A DNA stretch of 5,160 nt. Source: an uncultured Pseudomonadota bacterium (GTDB taxonomy: Bacteria > Pseudomonadota > Gammaproteobacteria > Burkholderiales > Eutrophovitaceae). Shown in pieces: positions 1 through 5,160 of the stretch. Below the pieces are notes generated by a model. That model was not told the origin of the DNA. It saw only the letters and a program-made list of their open reading frames with translations, and ran no database searches. The stretch is from positions 1 to 5,160 of the forward strand of contig CAJXPC010000151.1 of assembly GCA_913057845.1 (NCBI GenBank), given 5' to 3'. The translations under genes and the position numbers were made by a program. The number at the start of each line of letters is the position of its first letter. The stretch's first letter is position 1.

Positions 1-25
1 AGCGTCAGATGTGTATAAGAGACAG
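1..25 (+). other. Nextera read-1 adapter remnant (non-genomic artefact)
   Basis: Bases 7-25 read AGATGTGTATAAGAGACAG, the 19-bp synthetic Tn5 mosaic end used in transposase-based Illumina libraries. The preceding AGCGTC at 1-6 matches the read-1-side adapter; the read-2-side adapter has GCTCGG there. The match is to memory of the adapter and is exact over all 25 bases. The natural Tn5 outer and inner ends differ from this hybrid sequence, so a real insertion is very unlikely. These bases should be trimmed; genomic sequence starts at 26. Confidence 0.97.
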
Positions 26-607
26 ATTCAAATAAGCAATCACAGATGCTGAGGTTACTTCTAGTATTTTTCCAAACAAATCTGGCCGCTCGTAAGCCAT
101 TTTCTTGACTCGGTGAAACTCCGTCCCACCTTTACCTTCAATCATGTAACACGCCAAAGTAAATGGACTGCCTGAAAAACCAATAAGAGGCACTCTTCCG
201 TTTAGCGCCTGCTTAATCGATCGAACCGCATCAGTCACATATTTAAGCTGCTCCTCTGGCTCGATAACTGATAGCGATTGAATCTGTTTTTCATCCCTGA
301 GAGGACGTTCAAATTGAGGCCCTTCTCCATCTGCAAAATAAAGACCTAAACCCATCGCATCAGGAATAGTCAGTATGTCCGAAAATAAAATTGCAGCATC
401 AAGGTTAAATCGAGCTAATGGTTGAAGTGTAACTTCCGTTGCCAGCTCTGGATTCTTACAAAGTTTAAGAAAAGACCCTGCTTGGCTCCGAGTCTTGTTG
501 TACTCAGGAAGGTATCGCCCGGCCTGCCGCATGATCCAGATGGGCGTATAGGGGGTTGGTTGCCGGAGTAGCGCCCGCAGAAATACATCGTTTTGAAGCT
601 CGGCCAA
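26..607 (-). CDS. hemE: Uroporphyrinogen decarboxylase (HemE), N-terminal 194 residues; 3' end lost at the contig end
   Basis: HemE (EC 4.1.1.37) is a cytoplasmic, cofactor-free enzyme that removes the four acetate carboxyls of uroporphyrinogen III to give coproporphyrinogen III in haem synthesis. The start is TTG at 605-607. It aligns residue for residue with the E. coli N-terminus as I recall it (MTELKND against MAELQND), and a GAGG Shine-Dalgarno lies 8 bases upstream. The next in-frame ATG is Met26, inside the conserved active-site segment, so it cannot be the start. Visible substrate-pocket residues are Arg27 and Arg31 ([12 protein letters not shown]), the catalytic Asp77 (FSDIL) and Tyr154 ([16 protein letters not shown]). 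The family is about 350 residues long, so the C-terminal part, including the conserved His near 327, is missing. The frame stays open to base 5, but residues 195-200 (LSLIHI) and the TGA come from the adapter. The gene lies 50 bases after gltD with no visible terminator or convincing promoter between them, which suggests cotranscription. Confidence 0.96.
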
Positions 608-613
608 GTAATG

Positions 614-621
614 CCCCTCTC
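614..621 (-). promoter_or_regulatory. Ribosome binding site of hemE, supporting a TTG start
   Basis: On the minus strand this reads GAGAGGGG. The GAGG core (619-616) complements the 16S rRNA tail and ends 8 bases before the TTG at 607, which is good spacing. It matters because the start codon is non-canonical. The site supports 607 rather than the downstream ATG at Met26 or the out-of-frame ATG at 657. Confidence 0.75.
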
Positions 622-657
622 TAAATCTAAATTAAAATGGTAAGACGACCTGGTCAT

Positions 658-2136
658 TCATCGAGGAAGTTCCGATTGACCCATCAGTGTCTCATCTATG
701 GACCGGGCACATTGCCGACCCTCCCGAATTGCCCAAACAACTAGTGATTGACCACGTCGCATATCACCAGCAACAAAGACTTTTTCGCATGAAGTTTTAT
801 AGTCATCCGTATTTGAAGCCACATTTCCACGACCATCGAGCTCAACACCCAATGCAGACAATAATCCCTGACGAACTGGGTTTACAAATCCCATTGCAAA
901 AAGCACCAGGTCTGCCTTCAGCTCAAACTCGCTACCCGGCATTTCTTGCATCTGCATGCGTCCGTCATCACCTTTTACCCACTCAACACGCGCCGCAACC
1001 AGTTTAGTCACGCGACCCTCTTCACCCTCGAAACGCTTGGTCGTCACCGACCAATCTCGAGAGCAACCCTCTTCGTGAGACGACGATGTCCTTAACTTAA
1101 TCGGCCAATCGGGCCAAGTGAGAGGCCGGTTCTCTTCTTCCGGAGGCATAGGCATCAATTCAAATTGGGTTACCGACGCCGCGCCCTGACGGTTAGAGGT
1201 TCCGACACAATCAGAGCCCGTATCACCACCGCCAATCACAACAACATGTTTGCCTGTGGCGAGAATTTGAGTATCGAGCTTATCTCCTGCAACGACTCGA
1301 TTTTGTTGCGGCAAAAACTCCATCGCATAATGCACTCCTTCAAGCTCTCGACCCTGCACGGATAAGTCACGAGGCACCTCGGAGCCACCAGTCAAGGCAA
1401 CAGCATCAAATTCTTTAAGGAGCGCTTCATGACTGATGGTCTTTTGAGATAAATCGTTAACACCAAGTTGCGGTTCACCCGGGGAGCCCACACAAACACT
1501 GGTGCGAAATTCAACCCCCTCTTGCTCCATTTGTGCGACTCGTCGATCAATATGGCTCTTCTCCATCTTGAAGTCTGGTATCCCATATCGAAGTAAACCA
1601 CCAACTCGATCATTCTTTTCAAACACAACCACATCGTGTCCCGCTCGTGCGAGCTGTTGCGCGCACGCGAGTCCGGCGGGGCCAGAACCAACCACCGCTA
1701 CACGCTTATTCGTCTTCTGGTTCGGAGGCTCAGGGACGATCCAACCTTTATCCCAGCCTTTGTCGACAATGGCATGCTCAATCGATTTAATTGCAACCGC
1801 TGAATCGTTAATATTGAGCGTACATGCCGATTCACACGGTGCCGGACAAATACGCCCAGTAAATTCCGGAAAATTGTTTGTAGAGTGCAATGTTTGAAGT
1901 GCAGGCTGCCAATTTTGACGATAAACCAGATCGTTCCAATCTGGAATAATATTATTGACCGGGCAACCACTCTGACAAAACGGTATGCCACAATCCATGC
2001 ATCGCGATCCTTGACGCGACGCCTCTTCATCAGAGTGCGCCACAACAAATTCGTTGTAGTTTTCAAGTCGAGAATCTGCCGGGATACTTGATTCATTCAC
2101 CCTGCCATGTTCCATAAATCCGGTTGGTTTACCCAT
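658..2136 (-). CDS. gltD: Glutamate synthase [NADPH] small (beta) subunit, complete, 492 aa
   Basis: GltD takes electrons from NADPH onto FAD and passes them through 4Fe-4S clusters to the FMN of GltB. The N-terminal iron-sulphur domain shows Cys46-x2-Cys49-x4-Cys54-x3-Cys58 and a second group, Cys97-x3-Cys101-x3-Cys105. A first Rossmann motif for FAD is GSGPAG at 150-155, followed by [12 protein letters not shown] at about 179-190. A second dinucleotide motif for NADPH is GGGDTG at 302-307. The closing FAD motif is VFVAGD at 453-458, followed by [15 protein letters not shown]. The ATG at 2136-2134 ([10 protein letters not shown]) matches the usual N-terminus of this subfamily. A 13-residue upstream extension is possible in frame but would overlap the end of gltB and lacks family resemblance. 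The start is one base after the gltB TAG, which suggests translational coupling. The segment at 326-370 ([25 protein letters not shown]) marks the longer GltD type found in betaproteobacteria and actinobacteria rather than the E. coli/Pseudomonas type. No broken motif is seen. Confidence 0.97.
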   Translation of the reverse strand: MGKPTGFMEHGRVNESSIPADSRLENYNEFVVAHSDEEASRQGSRCMDCGIPFCQSGCPVNNIIPDWNDLVYRQNWQPALQTLHSTNNFPEFTGRICPAPCESACTLNINDSAVAIKSIEHAIVDKGWDKGWIVPEPPNQKTNKRVAVVGSGPAGLACAQQLARAGHDVVVFEKNDRVGGLLRYGIPDFKMEKSHIDRRVAQMEQEGVEFRTSVCVGSPGEPQLGVNDLSQKTISHEALLKEFDAVALTGGSEVPRDLSVQGRELEGVHYAMEFLPQQNRVVAGDKLDTQILATGKHVVVIGGGDTGSDCVGTSNRQGAASVTQFELMPMPPEEENRPLTWPDWPIKLRTSSSHEEGCSRDWSVTTKRFEGEEGRVTKLVAARVEWVKGDDGRMQMQEMPGSEFELKADLVLFAMGFVNPVRQGLLSALGVELDGRGNVASNTDDYKTSCEKVFVAGDMRRGQSLVVWAIREGRQCARSIDETLMGQSELPR

Positions 2137-2137
2137 C

Positions 2138-5100
2138 CTATGCTGCCTCCCGTTCGTTTTTATTACCCTGAGCAAGCTCAGTTAAAGCGCGTCGGTACTC
2201 GTGAGGAAACACCTTTATAAACTTACCTCTCGCCACAGACCAATCAGTCAGTATTTCTTTGGCAAGCGGGCTGCTGGTGCGTCTTTGATGCTCAGAGACG
2301 AGATGCTTCAATAAGTCTTCATCGCGCATATTGTGATGTAACGTTTCATCCGACTGCTCAATCGACAAAGGAAGTTTTTCCAGCGTAACCATCGCGTGGT
2401 TACAACGTCTATCAAAGTTGTCTTTAGGGTCGTAAACGTAAGCAATCCCTCCGCTCATGCCTGCTGCAAAGTTTCGCCCCGTTTCACCGAGCACAACAAC
2501 AGTGCCTCCCGTCATATACTCACAACCATGATCGCCAACTCCCTCTACCACCGCCGTTGCACCACTATTTCGCACCGCAAACCGCTCTCCCGCGACGCCT
2601 GAAAAAAAGGCTTCTCCTTCTACAGCGCCGTAAAGTACAGTATTACCAATAATAATATTTTGGTGCGAAGCACCGGCAAACTGTTCAGAAGGGTGTATCA
2701 CAATACGGCCCCCTGACAGACCTTTACCCACATAATCGTTCGCATCACCTTTTAGATTAAACGTGATGCCACGAGCCAAAAACACTCCGAAACTTTGGCC
2801 TGCTGTGCCCTCAAAATTTACGGTCACGGTTTCATCTGGGAGTCCGGCGTGTCCATAGCGACTTGCCACTTGATTAGACAGCATGCCACCCACGCTCCGA
2901 TTTGCATTAATCACCTTGCTCGTAATTTGAACAGCAACTTGATCCTCTAGCGCGCTCTTTGCCTCATCTATCAAAACATTATCCAACGCCTTTTCTAGGC
3001 CATGGTCTTGGCTCTCAAGGTGACGCCTAGCCACTTCATCAGGCATATCGGGTCGATAAAAAATCTTAGAAAAATCCAACCCTTTTGCTTTCCAATGCGC
3101 TACCCCCTGCTTGGTGTCAAGCAAGTCAGATCGGCCGATAATTTCATTGAGGCTACGCACGCCCATCTGCGCCATAATCTCTCGCATTTCCTGCGCTACA
3201 AAATGGAAAAAGTTGATCACGTGTTCAGGTTTTCCTGAGAATTTTTTTCTCAAGGCGGGATCCTGGGTTGCGATGCCGACTGGACACGTATTTAGATGGC
3301 ATTTACGCATCATGATGCAGCCCTCTACCACTAAGGGCGCTGTCGCAAATCCAAACTCATCTGCTCCGAGCAGAGCGCCCACGATGACGTCTCTACCGGT
3401 TTTCATTTGACCATCTACTTGCACAACGATACGACCTCGAAGCTGATTGAGCACTAGCGTTTGCTGAGTTTCAGATAAACCTAACTCCCACGGTGACCCC
3501 GCGTGCTTAATCGATGACATTGGAGACGCTCCGGTACCGCCATCGTGCCCAGCTATTACAACGTGATCAGATTTTGCCTTAGAAACACCAGCAGCTACAG
3601 TTCCAACCCCGATCTCCGATACGAGTTTGACACTGATCGAAGCCTTAGGATTTGCGTTTTTAAGGTCATGGATTAGCTGCGCCAAATCCTCAATGGAATA
3701 AATGTCGTGATGGGGTGGCGGCGAAATAAGTCCGACTCCTGGAACTGAAAATCTGAGCTTCGCTATATACTGCGACACCTTATGTCCAGGTAACTGCCCT
3801 CCTTCACCAGGCTTCGCACCTTGAGCAACCTTAATCTGAATTTGATCAGCATTTGCAAGATATTCCGCCGTCACACCGAATCGACCTGACGCAACTTGCT
3901 TAATTTTTGAGCGAAGCGTATCTCCCACCTCAAGTTCGACATCAGCAACCACAACAGCACCCAAAACATTTTTGGTGCTTGTCTTCGATTTAACCACTTT
4001 AAAGCGCCCAGGGTCCTCTCCCCCTTCGCCGGTATTTGACTTGCCCCCAATGCGATTCATCGCGATCGCAAGCGTGGTGTGGGCTTCGGTCGAAATAGAA
4101 CCCAGCGACATCGCTCCAGTAGCAAAACGTTTAACAAGCTCTGTCCAGGGCTCTACCTCATCTATTGAAACAGGATCTGACAAAGGCTTTATTTCAAAGA
4201 GTCCACGCAAAGTCATATGTCGTCGACTTTGCTCGTTGATCATCTCTGCATAATCTTTATACGTGGAATACTCATTAGTTCTTGTCGCTCGCTGCAATGT
4301 CGCAATCGAATCCGGCGTCCACATATGAGCTTCACCACGCACCCTGAACGCATACTCACCACCCGCATCTAGCGCAGATATTAAAGTCGGATCTTTTTCA
4401 CTAAATGCACGAACGTGCTCCCTAATTGCCTCCTCAGCAACCTCGTGCAAACCAATGCCTTCAACATTGCTCGACGTTCCTGTAAAAAACCGCTCAATGA
4501 ACTGAGTATTTAAGCCAATAGCCTCAAAAATTTGGGCACCGCAGTATGACTGATAGGTAGATATACCCATTTTTGACATAACCTTATTTATGCCCTTGCC
4601 AATCGCTTTAATGAAGTTTTTTTGATTCGTTGCGGGCTCCTGCTTGAGATCAACCGATATCGCCGCAAGTGTTTTCATCGTCAACCAAGGATGAATCGCC
4701 TCCGCGCCATAGCCAGCGAGCAGAGCGAAATGGTGCACCTCACGCGCCGAACCCGTACTGACAACAAGACCGGTCTTCGTTCTCAACCCGCTTCGCACCA
4801 AATGGTGATGAACACCACTCGTTGCCAACAACGCTGGGATCGCCACTCTTGCCTGATCCACAGCGCTATCTGACAAAATCAATATCGTCTTACCCTTGAG
4901 AACAGCACGTTCCGCTTGCTCGCAAATCGCATTAAGTGACCGCTCCATGCCATCTGGGCCATCATCCCGAACAAACGTCGTATCAATGACCTCACTATCA
5001 AATGCCCCATCGGTGAGCTGCCCAATATTAAGGAGTGCCTCATAATCATCAAAGCCCAAGACCGGTTGGGAAACTTGAAGGCGTTTCGTAACTGTCGAAT

Positions 5101-5160
5101 AATCAACCCCCAATAAATTAGGCTTCGGGCCAATATAGGAAATTAGCGACATCACCAGCT
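2138..5160 (-). CDS. gltB: Glutamate synthase [NADPH] large (alpha) subunit, C-terminal ~1006 residues; 5' part outside the window
   Basis: GltB (EC 1.4.1.13, with GltD) makes two glutamates from glutamine and 2-oxoglutarate in the cytoplasm. The frame is open to the right edge. The GTG and ATG at 5155-5150 are internal codons of the conserved segment [16 protein letters not shown], not a start. Residues below count from the codon at 5155. Residues about 10-300 are the central domain ([36 protein letters not shown]). Residues about 335-700 are the FMN-binding synthase barrel ([51 protein letters not shown]). The 3Fe-4S ligands are Cys613-x5-Cys619-x4-Cys624 at 3319-3284. Residues about 750-940 are the glycine-rich GXGXG beta-helix ([42 protein letters not shown]). 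The family runs to roughly 1480-1580 residues, so about 480-570 are missing, including the class II glutaminase domain with its N-terminal catalytic Cys. The gene ends in TAG at 2140-2138, one base before gltD. No internal frameshift or stop is seen. Confidence 0.97.
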   Translation of the reverse strand, partial: LVMSLISYIGPKPNLLGVDYSTVTKRLQVSQPVLGFDDYEALLNIGQLTDGAFDSEVIDTTFVRDDGPDGMERSLNAICEQAERAVLKGKTILILSDSAVDQARVAIPALLATSGVHHHLVRSGLRTKTGLVVSTGSAREVHHFALLAGYGAEAIHPWLTMKTLAAISVDLKQEPATNQKNFIKAIGKGINKVMSKMGISTYQSYCGAQIFEAIGLNTQFIERFFTGTSSNVEGIGLHEVAEEAIREHVRAFSEKDPTLISALDAGGEYAFRVRGEAHMWTPDSIATLQRATRTNEYSTYKDYAEMINEQSRRHMTLRGLFEIKPLSDPVSIDEVEPWTELVKRFATGAMSLGSISTEAHTTLAIAMNRIGGKSNTGEGGEDPGRFKVVKSKTSTKNVLGAVVVADVELEVGDTLRSKIKQVASGRFGVTAEYLANADQIQIKVAQGAKPGEGGQLPGHKVSQYIAKLRFSVPGVGLISPPPHHDIYSIEDLAQLIHDLKNANPKASISVKLVSEIGVGTVAAGVSKAKSDHVVIAGHDGGTGASPMSSIKHAGSPWELGLSETQQTLVLNQLRGRIVVQVDGQMKTGRDVIVGALLGADEFGFATAPLVVEGCIMMRKCHLNTCPVGIATQDPALRKKFSGKPEHVINFFHFVAQEMREIMAQMGVRSLNEIIGRSDLLDTKQGVAHWKAKGLDFSKIFYRPDMPDEVARRHLESQDHGLEKALDNVLIDEAKSALEDQVAVQITSKVINANRSVGGMLSNQVASRYGHAGLPDETVTVNFEGTAGQSFGVFLARGITFNLKGDANDYVGKGLSGGRIVIHPSEQFAGASHQNIIIGNTVLYGAVEGEAFFSGVAGERFAVRNSGATAVVEGVGDHGCEYMTGGTVVVLGETGRNFAAGMSGGIAYVYDPKDNFDRRCNHAMVTLEKLPLSIEQSDETLHHNMRDEDLLKHLVSEHQRRTSSPLAKEILTDWSVARGKFIKVFPHEYRRALTELAQGNKNEREAA
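2146..2151 (-). promoter_or_regulatory. Ribosome binding site of gltD, inside the gltB 3' end
   Basis: The minus strand reads GGGAGG here, 9 bases before the gltD ATG at 2136. It is built from the last sense codons of gltB (Arg-Glu-Ala, CGG GAG GCA). A ribosome finishing gltB therefore covers the gltD initiation site, consistent with coupled synthesis of the two subunits. It also decides the gltD start in favour of 2136 over the upstream in-frame alternative. Confidence 0.82.

Noticed and set aside
7..25. A natural Tn5 or other transposon end
   Set aside because: The sequence is the engineered mosaic end, a hybrid of the two natural Tn5 ends, and it is preceded by Nextera adapter bases.
647..655. 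Short palindrome GACC-T-GGTC between gltD and hemE
   Set aside because: The arms are 4 bases with a 1-base centre, too tight for a hairpin terminator and with no adjacent U-tract. It is not long enough to call an operator.
415..657. Minus-strand 80-codon frame with an ATG directly after the gltD stop
   Set aside because: It overlaps hemE out of frame, has no recognisable domain, and hemE in the other frame matches its family from residue 1.
608..657. Possible hemE promoter in the AT-rich gap
   Set aside because: The gap is only 50 bases and has no convincing -35/-10 pair at normal spacing. The AT-rich stretch (ATTTTAATTTAGATTT on the minus strand) is not enough by itself.
1502..1897. Plus-strand 131-codon frame opposite gltD
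   Set aside because: It is antisense to the conserved FAD-domain coding sequence, with low-complexity composition (rich in Ser, Thr, Arg, Pro) typical of a shadow frame. The other plus-strand frames (such as 687-1007 and 3972-4253) fail for the same reason.
5150..5155. GTG/ATG as a possible start of a short GltB
   Set aside because: Both codons sit within the conserved internal segment [11 protein letters not shown], and the frame continues to the edge without a stop. The glutaminase half is expected upstream.
26..5160. A hidden undescribed system (defence island, CRISPR, mobile element, structured RNA)
   Set aside because: Conserved coding sequence of three core metabolic genes accounts for nearly every base. 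No repeats in array form, no RNA genes and no unexplained non-coding space were seen.

Overview
This window looks like the end of a short-read contig from a proteobacterium, most likely a gammaproteobacterium. That placement rests on protein resemblance recalled from memory and on gene order (gltB-gltD-hemE), not on a search. Base composition looks roughly balanced. All real genes lie on the minus strand, so transcription runs from position 5160 towards position 1. The window is nearly all coding, and the only intergenic stretch is 50 bases between gltD and hemE.

Layout in transcription order. (1) From 5160 to 2138 is the 3' two-thirds of gltB, the large subunit of NADPH-dependent glutamate synthase (GOGAT). 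It holds the central domain, the FMN/3Fe-4S synthase barrel and the C-terminal beta-helix; the N-terminal glutaminase domain lies beyond the window. (2) From 2136 to 658 is a complete gltD, the small FAD/4Fe-4S subunit. It starts one base after the gltB stop and has a strong Shine-Dalgarno inside the last gltB codons. (3) After 50 bases comes the 5' half of hemE (uroporphyrinogen decarboxylase), which starts at a TTG codon at 607. (4) Bases 1-25 are not genomic: they match the end of the Illumina Nextera read-1 adapter, including the 19-bp Tn5 mosaic end. Genomic hemE sequence stops at base 26, and the apparent last six residues and stop codon come from the adapter.

GltD oxidises NADPH and passes electrons through its FAD and Fe-S clusters to GltB, which makes glutamate from glutamine and 2-oxoglutarate. 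HemE acts in tetrapyrrole synthesis, which in gammaproteobacteria begins from glutamate (as glutamyl-tRNA), so the three genes have a metabolic link.

I looked on both strands for small genes, RNA genes, repeats, CRISPR arrays, mobile elements and unexplained structure, and found no undescribed system. The points most worth attention are the adapter artefact, the TTG start of hemE, and the subfamily type of GltB/GltD, which differs from that of E. coli and Pseudomonas.
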